From: Rathayibacter iranicus NCPPB 2253 = VKM Ac-1602
GTDB lineage: Bacteria > Actinomycetota > Actinomycetes > Actinomycetales > Microbacteriaceae
Reading direction: 5' to 3'
Assembly: GCF_003149025.1 (NCBI RefSeq)
Contig: NZ_QGDV01000008.1
Location: 62,001-126,000, forward strand
DNA length: 64,000 nucleotides
The position numbers and the translations under genes are program-made. Shown here piece by piece: positions 39,046 through 48,837 of the stretch. The number at the start of each line of letters is the position of its first letter. Within the stretch, counting starts at the first letter, position 1. The notes under the pieces are model-generated. The model had not been told where the DNA came from, did no database searches, and worked only from the letters and a program-made list of their open reading frames with translations.

Positions 39046-41633
39046 GTGCCGTGCGTGCGGCGGACGTCCGCCTGCTTCCCGTCGCCGTCGCGAGTTGGGC
39101 GGGCGCGTGGTCGGCGGGACTGCTCCCGGTGAGCGCGGTGCTGGAGTGGGGAGCTGCCGCCTGCGCCACGGCGTGGCTGGTGATCCTCCTCGGCGCGGGG
39201 CTGCTCGTGCAGGCCCGGAGGCGGCGCGGTCGAGCCGCGCTGGGCGGAGTGCTGGTCGCGGCGGCCGGAGCTGCGCTCGCGGTTACCTCCGTCGTGGTGT
39301 CGGCTCCCGGCGATCATCCGGAAGCGCTGCGCGGCGCCGCGGAGCGCCGTGCAATTACTTCGGTGGCCGTGTGCGTCGACAGCGGACCGCGCCCGCTCGC
39401 CACCGGCGGCGTGTGGTTCGAGGCGACCGCGCTCAGGGTCGGCGACGTCCCCGTGTCGGCGCCCGTCCGCGTTATGCTCGCCGACCCAGGAGGGGACATC
39501 GCGGTCGCCTCGGAGCTGCGGCTCGCGGCGCGGGTTGGCCCGGGGGAGAGCGCTGTGGGGGAGATGCCCCTGCTGAACGCCTCTGCCGTCCTCGATCATC
39601 GAGCACCAGAGGGAGCCGCCGGCGTCGCGGCGATGCTCCGCGCGCACTTCCTCGCACGCACGGCGCTGATTGGCGGAGACGCTGCCGGGCTCTTGCCGGG
39701 CCTGGCCACGGGCGACACTTCGGCGCTGGACGCTGGTCTCGAGGAGGACATGCGGACGGCGTCGCTCACCCATCTCACGGCCGTCTCCGGCGCGAACTGC
39801 GCACTGGTGGTTGTGGCGGGCTGGGCGGTCGCGGCGCTCCTCGGAGCCGGGCGTCGCCTCCGCACCGCCGCAGCGCTGGCGACGCTCGCGGCCTTCGTGC
39901 TGCTGGTCACGCCGGAGCCGAGCGTCGTGCGCGCGGCGGTGATGGCCACGGTGGTGCTTCTTGCTCGGCTTGGGCGGCGGTCGGGAGCGGCGGTGCCGGC
40001 GCTGCTCGCGTCGGTCGTCGTGCTCGTCGTCGCTGACCCGGCGATTGCCGGTCGGCTAGGCTTCGTCCTCTCCGTCCTGGCAACGGCGGGCCTGCTCCTC
40101 CTGGCAGAACCCATCGCGGCGACGCTCGGCCGGCTGCTCCCACGCTCGCTCGCACTCGTGCTGGCTGTGCCGACCGCCGCACAACTTGCCTGTCAGCCCG
40201 TCCTTGTGCTGGTAGACCCGTCCGTGCCTGTCTACGGCGTGCTGGCAAACCTGCTTGCGGAGCCGGCGGCGCCCGCTGTGACCGGGCTCGGGCTCATCGG
40301 CTGCCTGCTCGCGCCCTGGTGGCCGGGCGGTGCAGACGTCGCGATCCGGCTCGCCGCTGTACCCGCGTGGTGGATCGCCGCGATTGCCCGGGCCGTCGCG
40401 TCGTGGCCCTCGCCACGTCTGGCCTGGTGGTCGGGCCTCGGTGGCGCTGTGGCACTGTCCGCACTGACGCTCCTCGCACTGGTACTGGTCAGCCGGTCGG
40501 CCCGACTCGCTCGACTCCGGAGGATCGCCGCGGTCAGCCTCGCCTGCGCGCTGGCGGCGACCGGTGGCACCGCGGTAGCAACTCCGCTGCTGCGCGCGGC
40601 GTCCGTCCCCGACGACTGGCGCGTCGCCCTGTGCGACGTCGGTCAGGGAGATGCGATTCTGCTGCGCGGCGACGAGGGCGTCCTGCTCGTTGACACGGGG
40701 CCGGACCCGGCACCCCTCGACGCTTGTCTTCGTCTCCTGGGCGTGGAGCGGGTGGCACTCCTGGTGCTCACCCACTACGACCTTGACCACGTCGGCGGTC
40801 TCGACGCCACCCTCGGTCGCACCGACTCCGCTCTCGTCGGCCCCGCGGCCGGACGGGACGATGATCGTGACCGGGCGGCCCTGGCCGGCTCAGGAACCGT
40901 GGTTCGGGAAGCGGTCCGCGGCGACGCCGGCACACTCGGATCGCTCCGCTGGCGAGTGGAGTGGCCGGAGGGAGGGAGCGCCCTGCGCGGGAACGAAGCG
41001 AGTGTGGCTCTTCGCGTCGACATCGGTCCCGATGGGCGGGGCGCCCCGCTCTCCGTCGCGCTCCTGGGTGACCTCGGAGCGGAGGAGCAGGGGCGCGTCG
41101 CCCGGCTGCCCGTGGGCCGTGTCGATGTCGTCAAAGTCGCGCACCACGGCTCGGCAGACCAGGCATCCGCCCTCTATGACGCGCTGGGCGCGAGCATTGG
41201 GCTGATCTCGGTCGGCGCGGGCAACGACTACGGGCATCCGAACCCCTCGCTCCTGGCGTTGCTCGCCGAGCGAGGGGTCGAGACGCTGAGATCTGACGTC
41301 GAGGGCACGGTCGTGCTCGCGTCTCGCACCGACGGAGTCGTGGTGTGGGCGAGCGGCTCGGGAGCGTCCGCGGCAGCCTCGGAGCCCCGAGCGCAGACCG
41401 TAAAGTGGAGGCGCTCGGATGGGCGCGGGACGGAAGGACGACGGCATGGCAGGCAGAGTCCCGTCGCGCGCGAAGGCGGCGCCCGCGAAGGCGGCGATCC
41501 CGCAGCTCGCCTGGAGCCAGACGCGGCCCGCCCCGATCGTCCTGATCACGGGTCCGGAGGAGTTCCTGGCCGACCGTGCGCTGCGGTTTCTTCGCGAGTT
41601 TCTGCGCGCCGAGGATCCGAGCCTCGAGGTTAG
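39042..41633 (+). CDS. comEC: ComEC/Rec2-family DNA-uptake channel protein
   Basis: An 863-residue open frame. The N-terminal membrane domain includes THLTAVSGANCALV and several spans. The C-terminal metallo-beta-lactamase-like domain has QGDAILLRGDEGVLLVDTG, LTHYDLDHVGG and KVAHHGSADQ. It carries one DNA strand across the membrane and may degrade the other. The family text ends near VVVWASGSGAS (about 41370). The last ~80 codons read through the next gene in another frame (GTEGRRHGRQSPVAREGG...), so the natural stop codon has probably been lost or the frame shifted near the end. Confidence 0.9.
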   Translation: MSAVRAADVRLLPVAVASWAGAWSAGLLPVSAVLEWGAAACATAWLVILLGAGLLVQARRRRGRAALGGVLVAAAGAALAVTSVVVSAPGDHPEALRGAAERRAITSVAVCVDSGPRPLATGGVWFEATALRVGDVPVSAPVRVMLADPGGDIAVASELRLAARVGPGESAVGEMPLLNASAVLDHRAPEGAAGVAAMLRAHFLARTALIGGDAAGLLPGLATGDTSALDAGLEEDMRTASLTHLTAVSGANCALVVVAGWAVAALLGAGRRLRTAAALATLAAFVLLVTPEPSVVRAAVMATVVLLARLGRRSGAAVPALLASVVVLVVADPAIAGRLGFVLSVLATAGLLLLAEPIAATLGRLLPRSLALVLAVPTAAQLACQPVLVLVDPSVPVYGVLANLLAEPAAPAVTGLGLIGCLLAPWWPGGADVAIRLAAVPAWWIAAIARAVASWPSPRLAWWSGLGGAVALSALTLLALVLVSRSARLARLRRIAAVSLACALAATGGTAVATPLLRAASVPDDWRVALCDVGQGDAILLRGDEGVLLVDTGPDPAPLDACLRLLGVERVALLVLTHYDLDHVGGLDATLGRTDSALVGPAAGRDDDRDRAALAGSGTVVREAVRGDAGTLGSLRWRVEWPEGGSALRGNEASVALRVDIGPDGRGAPLSVALLGDLGAEEQGRVARLPVGRVDVVKVAHHGSADQASALYDALGASIGLISVGAGNDYGHPNPSLLALLAERGVETLRSDVEGTVVLASRTDGVVVWASGSGASAAASEPRAQTVKWRRSDGRGTEGRRHGRQSPVAREGGAREGGDPAARLEPDAARPDRPDHGSGGVPGRPCAAVSSRVSARRGSEPRG

Positions 41634-42474
41634 CGACATCGACGCGGGCGGCTACGCACCGGGCGAGCTGATAACGCTGGCCAGCCCGTCGCTGTTCGAC
41701 GAGCCCCGGCTCATCCGCGTCTCGAACGTCGAGAAGTGCAGCGACGCGTTTCTCCTCGAGATGCTCGACTACCTCCGGGCGCCGGCCGACGGAGCGACAG
41801 TGGTGCTGCGTCACGGCGGCGGCAATCGCGGCAAGAAGCTCCTCGACGCCATCCGCTCGGGAACGGGCGGTGGGATCGAGATCGTCTGCGCCGAACTCAA
41901 ACGCGAGAGCGACAAGATCGACTTCGCGATCGCCGAGTTCCGCACGGCTGGGCGGACCGCGACGACCGGCGCCGTACGCGCGTTGGTCTCCGCGTTCTCC
42001 GACGACCTCGACGAGCTCGCGTCGGCCTGCCAGCAGCTGCTCTCTGACGTGACCGGGGAGATCACCGAGGCGACCGTCGCGAAGTACTACGGCGGCCGGG
42101 TCGAAACCACAGCATTCACGGTCGCCGACTCCGCGATCGCGGGCAGGCACGGGGAGGCACTGCTCGGCCTACGTCACGCGCTCGCCTCCGGAGCCGACCC
42201 GGTGCCGATCGTCGCCGCGTTCGCAAGCAAGCTGCGCACGATGGCGAAGGTCGCCGGCACCCGAGAGGGCTCCGGCCAGGTGGCCTCCCGCCTGGGCCTC
42301 GCCCCTTGGCAGGTTGATCGCGCCCGCCGTGACCTGCAGGGCTGGACGGGCGAGGGTCTGGGCACCGCGATCCTCACCGTCGCCGACGCGGACGCCAACG
42401 TGAAGGGCGCAACCCGTGACCCCGTGTACGCCCTTGAGCGGATGGTCTCCGTCGTCTCCGCTCGCGGACTCTGA
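41446..42474 (+). CDS. holA: DNA polymerase III subunit delta
   Basis: A 342-residue clamp-loader subunit. The N-terminal domain shows VLITGPEEFLADRALRFLREF and LITLASPSLFDEPRLIRVSNVEK. Later come DLDELASACQQLLSD and AKYYGGRVETTAFTVADSAIAGRHGEALLGLRHAL, all typical of HolA. ATG 41446 has GGAAGGA at 8 nt; ATG 41419 (GGAG at 8 nt) is the alternative. It overlaps the 3' end of comEC out of frame. It is followed by the rpsT terminator. Confidence 0.92.
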   Translation: MAGRVPSRAKAAPAKAAIPQLAWSQTRPAPIVLITGPEEFLADRALRFLREFLRAEDPSLEVSDIDAGGYAPGELITLASPSLFDEPRLIRVSNVEKCSDAFLLEMLDYLRAPADGATVVLRHGGGNRGKKLLDAIRSGTGGGIEIVCAELKRESDKIDFAIAEFRTAGRTATTGAVRALVSAFSDDLDELASACQQLLSDVTGEITEATVAKYYGGRVETTAFTVADSAIAGRHGEALLGLRHALASGADPVPIVAAFASKLRTMAKVAGTREGSGQVASRLGLAPWQVDRARRDLQGWTGEGLGTAILTVADADANVKGATRDPVYALERMVSVVSARGL

Positions 42475-42557
42475 TCGCCCGGCACCGCTCCTCATCCACG
42501 CCCTGGAGCCAGTTGCGCAAAGGATGATGAGGACGCCCGTCGACGCGGTGCGGCGAG

Positions 42558-42590
42558 AAAAAAGGGCCCGGCCAGACGGCCGAACCCTTT
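42558..42590 (-). terminator. Rho-independent terminator of rpsT
   Basis: AAAGGG (42561-42566) pairs with CCCTTT (42585-42590), and inside them CGGCC (42569-42573) pairs with GGCCG (42578-42582). On the minus strand the hairpin is followed by six T residues (42563-42558), the classical form. It can also stop the convergent holA transcript. Confidence 0.85.
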
Positions 42591-42613
42591 CTTCCTCGCA
42601 GTAATGCGCAGAG

Positions 42614-42874
42614 TTACAGCGCTGCGACCTGCTTCGCGATGGCCGACTTGCGGTTCGCGGCCTGATTCTTGTGAATGACGCCCTTGCTGGCGGCCTTGTC
42701 GAGCTTCTTGGCAGCGAACGCGAGAGCGGTCGAGGCCGTGGCAGCGTCCCCGGCGGCGATCGCGGTGTTGACCGAGCGGATGGCGGTCTTCAGCTCGCTC
42801 TTGACCGCCTTGTTGCGCTCGTTCGCCTTCTTGTTGGTGAGGTTGCGCTTGATCTGCGACTTGATGTTTGCCAC
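42614..42874 (-). CDS. rpsT: 30S ribosomal protein S20
   Basis: An 86-residue basic protein, [21 protein letters not shown] at the start and [19 protein letters not shown] at the end, both typical of bS20. The start is GTG at 42874 with AGAAGG 8 nt before it. It stands alone on the minus strand between holA and lepA, a common arrangement in this lineage, and has its own terminator. Confidence 0.97.
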   Translation of the reverse strand: MANIKSQIKRNLTNKKANERNKAVKSELKTAIRSVNTAIAAGDAATASTALAFAAKKLDKAASKGVIHKNQAANRKSAIAKQVAAL

Positions 42875-43204
42875 GTGGATTACCTTCTTCTCGGATGTGC
42901 GTGTGTGCAGCCGGCTACTCGACGGAGTGCCCCTTCCGCGGGCGTCTGAACGCCCTGCGGTGCGACTGGAGGTCGCCGGCTTCTGATCACTCCACGCCTG
43001 CCGGGTGTCCGGAGGGGGAGCGCAAGCCAACAAGGAACTTTAGCGCACCCGTCGCCACCCTTCAACCGCCGGCCCGCCGCTCCCGACCGCGAGGCGCCTC
43101 TTCGGTACGCGACACGCCGGACCGGGCGGACCCAAGAAGCATCTCGCGTAGCGCGCCCGCCCGGTCCCGGTCCCCGCCGCCGGGCATGGGACACTGGTCC
43201 CACG
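42875..43204. other. Divergent rpsT/lepA intergenic region
   Basis: About 330 bp without a gene. A short palindrome TGGGAC-ACTG-GTCCCA (43187-43202) lies 2 nt before the lepA ATG. It may be a hairpin at the lepA start or part of its promoter. Frames across the region show no family signature. Confidence 0.5.
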
Positions 43205-45055
43205 ATGTCTCCACGTGCACACACCGGGCTTGAGCCCGCCGCGACCGATCCGGCGTCCCTCCGTAACTTCTGCATCATCGCCCACATCGACCACGGCAAG
43301 TCCACTCTCGCCGACCGAATGCTCGGCATCACGGGCGTCGTCGAGGACCGAGCGATGCGCGCGCAATACCTCGATCGGATGGACATCGAGCGTGAGCGCG
43401 GCATCACCATCAAGTCCCAGGCCGTGCGGATGCCGTGGGAGCGTGACGGCCACACCTTCGCCCTCAACATGATCGACACTCCGGGGCACGTCGACTTCTC
43501 GTATGAGGTCAGCCGCTCTCTCGCCGCGTGTGAGGGCGCGATCCTCCTGGTCGACGCGGCGCAGGGCATTGAGGCGCAGACGCTCGCGAACCTCTACCTT
43601 GCGCTCGAGAACGACCTCACGATCATCCCGGTGCTGAACAAGATCGACCTGCCGGCCGCCGACCCCGAGAAGTACGCGAAGGAACTCGCGAGTCTCATCG
43701 GCGGCGATCCGGACGATGTGCTGCGCGTCTCCGGCAAGACAGGCGCGGGAGTCGAGGCTCTCCTTGACCGCGTCACCGAACTCATCCCGGCCCCTCAGGG
43801 CGAGAAGGACGCGCCCGCCCGCGCAATGATCTTCGACTCCGTCTACGACTCCTACCGCGGCGTCGTGACCTACGTTCGGATGATCGACGGCCGGCTCTCG
43901 CCGCGCGAGAAGATCCAGATGATGTCGACGCGAGCGACCCACGAGATCCTTGAAATCGGCGTGTCGAGCCCTGAGCCGCAGGCCACACAGGGACTCGGCG
44001 TCGGCGAGGTCGGCTACCTCATCACCGGAGTAAAAGACGTCCGCCAGTCGAAGGTCGGTGACACGGTCACCACCGCCGCCAAGCCGGCCACGCAGTCGCT
44101 TCCCGGCTATACCGAGCCGCTCCCGATGGTCTTTTCGGGCCTCTACCCCATCGATGGCAGCGATTACCCGGACCTGCGCGAGGCCCTCGACAAGCTCAAG
44201 CTTTCGGACGCCGCGCTCGTCTACGAGCCCGAGACTTCGGTCGCACTCGGCTTCGGCTTCCGCTGCGGGTTCCTTGGCCTCTTGCACCTCGAGATCATCA
44301 CCGAGCGCCTCCAGCGTGAATTCGGGCTCGACCTCATCACCACCGCGCCCTCGGTGATCTACGAGGTCACGACGGAGGACAAAAAGACCGTCATCGTCAC
44401 CAATCCGAGCGAATTCCCGGTCGGCAAGATCGCGGCCGTCACCGAGCCGATCGTCAAAGCCGCGATCCTCGCGCCGAAGGACTACGTCGGCACGATCATG
44501 GAACTCTGCCAGAGCCGCCGCGGCACGCTGATCGGCATGGAGTACCTCGGTGAGGATCGCGTGGAGATTCGCTACCACATGCCCCTCGGCGAGATCGTCT
44601 TCGACTTCTTCGACAACCTCAAGTCAAAGACCGCCGGTTACGCCTCGCTCGACTACGAGCCCGCCGGCTCGCAGGAAGCCGACCTGGTGAAGGTCGACAT
44701 CCTTCTTCAGGGCGAGCAGGTCGACGCATTCAGTGCGATCGTGCACCGTGAAAAGGCCTATGCATACGGTGTGCTGATGACGGGACGCCTGCGCAAGTTG
44801 ATTCCGCGGCAGCAGTTCGAGGTGCCGATCCAGGCGGCCATTGGCGCCAGAATCATCGCGCGCGAGTCGATCAGCGCAATGCGCAAGGACGTGTTGGCCA
44901 AGTGCTACGGCGGCGACATCACCCGCAAGCGCAAGCTCCTCGAGAAGCAGAAGGAGGGCAAGAAGCGGATGAAGATGGTCGGCCGCGTCGAGGTCCCTCA
45001 GGAGGCGTTCATCGCCGCGCTCTCGGGCGACGTCGAGACCAAGGACAAGAAGTAG
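43205..45055 (+). CDS. lepA: Elongation factor 4 (ribosomal back-translocase)
   Basis: A 616-residue translational GTPase. G1 is [14 protein letters not shown], the switch region includes [10 protein letters not shown]3 is [13 protein letters not shown]4 is NKIDLP. The C-terminal domain has the LepA-specific [13 protein letters not shown] and the basic end [22 protein letters not shown]4 binds stalled or mistranslocated ribosomes. The ATG at 43205 gives normal length. Confidence 0.97.
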   Translation: MSPRAHTGLEPAATDPASLRNFCIIAHIDHGKSTLADRMLGITGVVEDRAMRAQYLDRMDIERERGITIKSQAVRMPWERDGHTFALNMIDTPGHVDFSYEVSRSLAACEGAILLVDAAQGIEAQTLANLYLALENDLTIIPVLNKIDLPAADPEKYAKELASLIGGDPDDVLRVSGKTGAGVEALLDRVTELIPAPQGEKDAPARAMIFDSVYDSYRGVVTYVRMIDGRLSPREKIQMMSTRATHEILEIGVSSPEPQATQGLGVGEVGYLITGVKDVRQSKVGDTVTTAAKPATQSLPGYTEPLPMVFSGLYPIDGSDYPDLREALDKLKLSDAALVYEPETSVALGFGFRCGFLGLLHLEIITERLQREFGLDLITTAPSVIYEVTTEDKKTVIVTNPSEFPVGKIAAVTEPIVKAAILAPKDYVGTIMELCQSRRGTLIGMEYLGEDRVEIRYHMPLGEIVFDFFDNLKSKTAGYASLDYEPAGSQEADLVKVDILLQGEQVDAFSAIVHREKAYAYGVLMTGRLRKLIPRQQFEVPIQAAIGARIIARESISAMRKDVLAKCYGGDITRKRKLLEKQKEGKKRMKMVGRVEVPQEAFIAALSGDVETKDKK

Positions 45056-45074
45056 CGCGAGGTTCTGCGTCGGA

Positions 45075-45080
45075 TACGCT
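45075..45080 (+). promoter_or_regulatory. Putative -10 box upstream of the DUF1990 leader frame
   Basis: TACGCT lies 7 nt before the ATG at 45088, with no ribosome binding site between; a leaderless transcript is expected. Confidence 0.35.
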
Positions 45081-45087
45081 GGGTCGG

Positions 45088-45141
45088 ATGGACAGGAATT
45101 CGCAGCGAGACGAGGAGTCCGGGAAGAAGGTCGGGACGTGA
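45088..45141 (+). CDS. 17-residue upstream frame coupled to the DUF1990 gene
   Basis: The ATG at 45088 lies 7 nt after a TACGCT -10 box. The frame encodes MDRNSQRDEESGKKVGT and its TGA overlaps the GTG of the DUF1990 gene in a GTGA arrangement. A GAAGAAGG site for the downstream GTG lies inside it. It has no similarity I recognise and may serve only to deliver ribosomes to the next gene. Confidence 0.4.
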   Translation: MDRNSQRDEESGKKVGT

Positions 45142-45791
45142 GCATCCGCCGTTCTAACTTCGAGGGCCAGCCGCAGGTCACCTACGCGGCGGTCGGCGGA
45201 ACGCTGGCGCCCGATCTCCTCGAGTATCCGCCGGACGGATTCACCGCCGAGCGCTTCGAAGCCCGCCTCGGCTCCGGATCCGAGCGTTTCGCCATCGCCG
45301 CTGCATCCCTGATGACCTGGGGAGTGCAACGTGGCAGCGATATCGACGTCACGGACATCACCAGCGGCAGCGGTGTGCAGTACACGGGGGTCAACTTCGA
45401 TTCTGCGGGCACACCGATCGACCTGACGAGTCGGCCGACGGAGGAGCATTTCGCTCCCGACGGCACCCCCTACATCACTGCGGGCGTCACCGCCGTGCTC
45501 CGGGTGACGCTGCTCGGCCGTGTGTTCGACGCGCCCGTGCGCGTCGTGTACGTGGTGGACGAGCCCGACCAGGTCGGCTTCGCCTACGGGACTCTCGAGG
45601 GCCATCCCGAGAGCGGCGAGGAGTCGTTCGTCGTCGAGAAGCGCGCCGACGACTCCGTCTGGCTCGTCATCCGCGTGTTTTCACGCCCCTCCACCCGTCT
45701 CTACCGTGCAGGCGCACCTGTGTTGCGCGCCGTACAGAAGCGCCAGGTCAAGAAGTACCTGCGCGCTCTGCTGCCAGCGCGCGTGAGCTGA
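45138..45791 (+). CDS. DUF1990 (UPF0548) family protein
   Basis: A 217-residue soluble protein of the DUF1990 family: FEARLGSGSERFAIAAASLMTWGVQRGSDIDV, then VVYVVDEPDQVGFAYGTLEGHPESGEESFVVEK, ending in an Arg/Lys-rich helix. No biochemical function is established. The GTG at 45138 has GAAGAAGG at 7 nt. It lies between lepA and hemW, with hemW starting 1 nt after its stop codon, so the two are co-transcribed. Confidence 0.85.
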   Translation: MSIRRSNFEGQPQVTYAAVGGTLAPDLLEYPPDGFTAERFEARLGSGSERFAIAAASLMTWGVQRGSDIDVTDITSGSGVQYTGVNFDSAGTPIDLTSRPTEEHFAPDGTPYITAGVTAVLRVTLLGRVFDAPVRVVYVVDEPDQVGFAYGTLEGHPESGEESFVVEKRADDSVWLVIRVFSRPSTRLYRAGAPVLRAVQKRQVKKYLRALLPARVS

Positions 45792-45792
45792 C

Positions 45793-47019
45793 GTGGGGAG
45801 CGCCCTCCCGCTCGCTGATCCGGCACCGCTCGACGGACGTCTCCCCGCCTCCGTGGTCGAGGGCGCCGAGAGCCGCGACTTCGGTCTGTACGTGCACGTG
45901 CCGTTCTGCCGGGTCCGCTGCGGGTACTGCGACTTCAACACTTATACGGCGACGGAATTGCGCGGAGTTCGCCAGCAGGATTACGCCGACGAGGCGGTCA
46001 CCGAGATGGCGCTGGGCGCCAGCGTGCTGGAGCGCGCGGGGCTGCCTCGCCGCCCTGCGGCCACCGTCTTCTTCGGCGGCGGCACCCCGACACTCTTGCC
46101 CGCCGGTGACCTCATCCGGATGCTCGACGGCCTGCGCACGCATTTCGGTATCGCGTCAGGCGCCGAGATCACGACGGAGGCGAATCCCGACTCGGTCGAT
46201 GCGGCCTACCTTCTCGCGCTCGCCGATGCCGGCTTCACCCGGGTCAGCTTCGGGATGCAGTCGGCCGTTCCGCATGTGCTTGCAACCCTTGAGCGCACCC
46301 ACGACCCAGAGCGGGTGCCCCGCGTCGTGCAGTGGGCGCGCGAGGCCGGCCTGCAGGTTAGCCTCGACCTCATCTATGGCACGCCGGGGGAGTCGCTCGC
46401 CGATTGGGAGCGCTCGCTTGACTCCGCCCTCGCCACTCGGCCCGACCACCTCTCGGCGTATGCGCTGATCGTGGAGGCCGGAACGAAGCTCGCCCGGCAG
46501 ATTCGACGCGGCGAGGTCGCCACTCCGGACGACGACCTGACGGCCGACATGTATGAGTTGGCGGATGCGCGGTTGGCCGAGGCGGGCTACTCCTGGTACG
46601 AGGTGAGCAACTGGGCGCGCAACAACGAGCATCGCTCCCGGCACAACCTGTCGTACTGGCTTGGTCACGACTGGTGGGGCGTCGGCCCGGGTGCGCACAG
46701 CCATGTCGGAGGCGTGCGCTGGTGGAACGTGAAGCACCCAGCGGCCTATGCCGACCGGCTGAGTGCTGGATCGTCGCCCGCCGCTGGCCGCGAGTCTCTC
46801 GATTCGGACACCCGACAGGTCGAGGATGTCCTGTTGCGCTCCCGCCTGGCCGACGGGCTGCCGATTGACGCTATCGATGCCGGGCGCAGAAGTGAGGTCG
46901 CCGGGCTGATTGCCGACGGGCTCGTGGACGGCCGAGCGGCGATCGGCGGTCGCCTCGTCCTGACGCTGCACGGGCGTCTGCTCGCCGACGTGGTGGTCCG
47001 ACGGCTGACGGATGGCTGA
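45793..47019 (+). CDS. hemW: HemW, radical-SAM haem chaperone (coproporphyrinogen-oxidase-like)
   Basis: A 408-residue radical SAM protein. The iron-sulfur motif is CRVRCGYCDF, preceded by LYVHVPF. Then follow FFGGGTPTLLP, ITTEANPDSV, RVSFGMQS, DLIYGTPGES and the C-terminal NLSYWLGHDWWGVGPGAHS. HemW binds haem and helps load it into respiratory enzymes. It is often misnamed HemN, whose active-site requirements differ. The GTG start is 1 nt after the DUF1990 stop codon. Confidence 0.93.
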   Translation: MGSALPLADPAPLDGRLPASVVEGAESRDFGLYVHVPFCRVRCGYCDFNTYTATELRGVRQQDYADEAVTEMALGASVLERAGLPRRPAATVFFGGGTPTLLPAGDLIRMLDGLRTHFGIASGAEITTEANPDSVDAAYLLALADAGFTRVSFGMQSAVPHVLATLERTHDPERVPRVVQWAREAGLQVSLDLIYGTPGESLADWERSLDSALATRPDHLSAYALIVEAGTKLARQIRRGEVATPDDDLTADMYELADARLAEAGYSWYEVSNWARNNEHRSRHNLSYWLGHDWWGVGPGAHSHVGGVRWWNVKHPAAYADRLSAGSSPAAGRESLDSDTRQVEDVLLRSRLADGLPIDAIDAGRRSEVAGLIADGLVDGRAAIGGRLVLTLHGRLLADVVVRRLTDG

Positions 47020-47054
47020 TGCCTTCCGCTACCGGAACAATTGACGCCTCCCGC

Positions 47055-47429
47055 TTACTTAAAGAACGGGATGCTGAGCGGATACGTGTAGTACTCGCCC
47101 GCGCTCGCGCGCACCGCCGCGATGATGCTGAACACGATCACCAGGATCGGCACCACGAGGAAAACGACGATGCCGACGAGCACGAGCGACAGGATCGTCC
47201 CCGCGGCATAGGCGATCAGAACCGTCAGGTGAAAGTTCAACGCTGACTTCGCGTGCGCCTCCAGGAACAGCCCTCGGCCTTTGAAGACGAGGAAGACGAC
47301 CAACGACGGCACGAAGGTGAAGAAGATGCCGAGAACGTGCATGACGATCGCCCAGGTCTTCTCGTCCGCGGGATCGATCGGAGGAGCAGGTGTGCCGTCA
47401 GCGGGAGGCGGGGGAGGAGTAGCCGACAT
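47055..47429 (-). CDS. DUF4870 (Tic20-like) small membrane protein
   Basis: A 124-residue protein with a proline-rich cytoplasmic N-terminus (MSATPPPPPADGTPAPPIDP) and three hydrophobic segments. The family pattern is WAIVMHVLGIFFTFVPSLVVFL, HAKSALNFHLTVLI and VFSIIAAVRASAGEYYTYPLSI. DUF4870 has no defined function. The ATG at 47429 has GGAGA 6 nt upstream. It converges on hemW. Confidence 0.85.
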   Translation of the reverse strand: MSATPPPPPADGTPAPPIDPADEKTWAIVMHVLGIFFTFVPSLVVFLVFKGRGLFLEAHAKSALNFHLTVLIAYAAGTILSLVLVGIVVFLVVPILVIVFSIIAAVRASAGEYYTYPLSIPFFK

Positions 47430-47630
47430 GGTGGTCTCCGTTGCGTCGTCGGCGCCGGGCGACCCCGTGCGCTTGGCGTCCATCGTGGCACGCGGCACCC
47501 GCGCCCGCACCAAGATCAGTCGTAGGGGTCTTGTGGAGCGACGCGAAGGCTCCTCCACAGGCCGTCGGGAGCGGCGTACTCGGCCGATCCCCGCGTGACC
47601 CCGCTCGGGGGGCGTGCCGCGCGGTTATGA

Positions 47631-47657
47631 TTGGCACTCAGAGTTGCGGAGTGCCAA
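47631..47657. promoter_or_regulatory. CIRCE operator (HrcA-binding site)
   Basis: TTGGCACTC (47631-47639), a 9-nt spacer, and GAGTGCCAA (47649-47657): a perfect inverted repeat with the canonical CIRCE layout (consensus TTAGCACTC-N9-GAGTGCTAA). It lies about 70 nt upstream of hrcA, so HrcA should repress its own operon, with derepression by heat shock. Confidence 0.9.
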
Positions 47658-47728
47658 GCTCCGTGCGGCGTGCACGCCGCAAAAGATCGTGCCTTCGGGC
47701 ACACGAAGTCCGGCGGGAGGTCGGTCAG

Positions 47729-48751
47729 ATGGTCACGGAGCGCGGTCTCCAGGTCCTGCGCGTGATCGTGCAGGACTACGTGGCGAACCGGGAGCCGGTC
47801 GGCTCGAAGTCGATCGTCGAGCGGCACGCCTTCGGTGTTTCCGCGGCCACCATCCGTAACGAGATGGCGCAGCTCGAGGAGGAGGAGCTGATCGCGGCCC
47901 CACACACCTCCTCCGGTCGCGTCCCCACCGACAAGGGCTACCGCCTCTTCGTCGACCAGCTCGCCGATCTGCGTCCGCTGACCTCCGCGCAGCGCCAGGC
48001 GATCGAGACGTTCCTCGGACAGAGCCCGGACCTCGACGATGTGCTGGCGAAGACGGTGCGTCTGCTCTCGCAGCTGACGAACAGCGTCGCTCTCGTGCAG
48101 TACCCGTCTTTCGGCGCTGCGCGGTTGCGACACGTCGAGCTTGTCGCTCTCGCTCCGCGCCGGCTGCTCTCGGTGCTCATCACCGACACGGGCAGGGTCG
48201 ACCAGCGTGTTCTCGAGACTCCGGAGGACATCGACGACGCTCTGCTCAGCGACATTCGGGCCACTCTCAACAGCGCTGTACTCGGTCTCGGGCTGCAGCA
48301 GGCGGCCGAGATTCTCGTCTCCGTTGCCGAGCGCTTCAGCCCCGAGCGCCATCGGATGCTCGCCCCGATCGTGCAGACGCTGCTCGAGCAGGTGGGTGCC
48401 AACCGGCAGGATCGCCTCGTGATGGCCGGAGCCGCCAACCTGGTGCGGACCGAGGAAGACTTCACCGGCAGCATCTTTCCGGTCCTCGAGGCGATCGAGG
48501 AGCAGGTGGAACTTCTGCGTTTGTTCGCCGAGATGACGCCGGACCCCCGGGGCATCTCGGTGCGCATCGGCCGCGAGAACGCATCGTTTGGGCTGCAAGA
48601 GACGTCGGTGCTCACCAGCGGCTACAACACCGCGGGCGGCCAGGTCTCGCGTCTGGGCGTGCTCGGCCCGCTTCGGATGGACTACTCCGGCAACATTGCC
48701 GCGGTGCGCGCTGTCGCCCGCTACCTCTCCCGCCTCCTCGGCGAGGGATAA
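47729..48751 (+). CDS. hrcA: Heat-inducible transcription repressor HrcA
   Basis: A 340-residue repressor with the N-terminal winged helix ([28 protein letters not shown], then [19 protein letters not shown], then [19 protein letters not shown]) and the GAF-like C-terminal domain ending [28 protein letters not shown]. It binds CIRCE sites. The ATG at 47729 has GGGAGG upstream. It is first in hrcA-dnaJ-rsmE and is preceded by its own CIRCE. Confidence 0.97.
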   Translation: MVTERGLQVLRVIVQDYVANREPVGSKSIVERHAFGVSAATIRNEMAQLEEEELIAAPHTSSGRVPTDKGYRLFVDQLADLRPLTSAQRQAIETFLGQSPDLDDVLAKTVRLLSQLTNSVALVQYPSFGAARLRHVELVALAPRRLLSVLITDTGRVDQRVLETPEDIDDALLSDIRATLNSAVLGLGLQQAAEILVSVAERFSPERHRMLAPIVQTLLEQVGANRQDRLVMAGAANLVRTEEDFTGSIFPVLEAIEEQVELLRLFAEMTPDPRGISVRIGRENASFGLQETSVLTSGYNTAGGQVSRLGVLGPLRMDYSGNIAAVRAVARYLSRLLGEG

Positions 48752-48837
48752 CCCTCGATTTCTCCGGCCGCCCCCGGATTCCTCCCGGTGCGCCGTGCCC
48801 GGCACACCCACCACCCGAACGAAGGACGAAGCCACCT

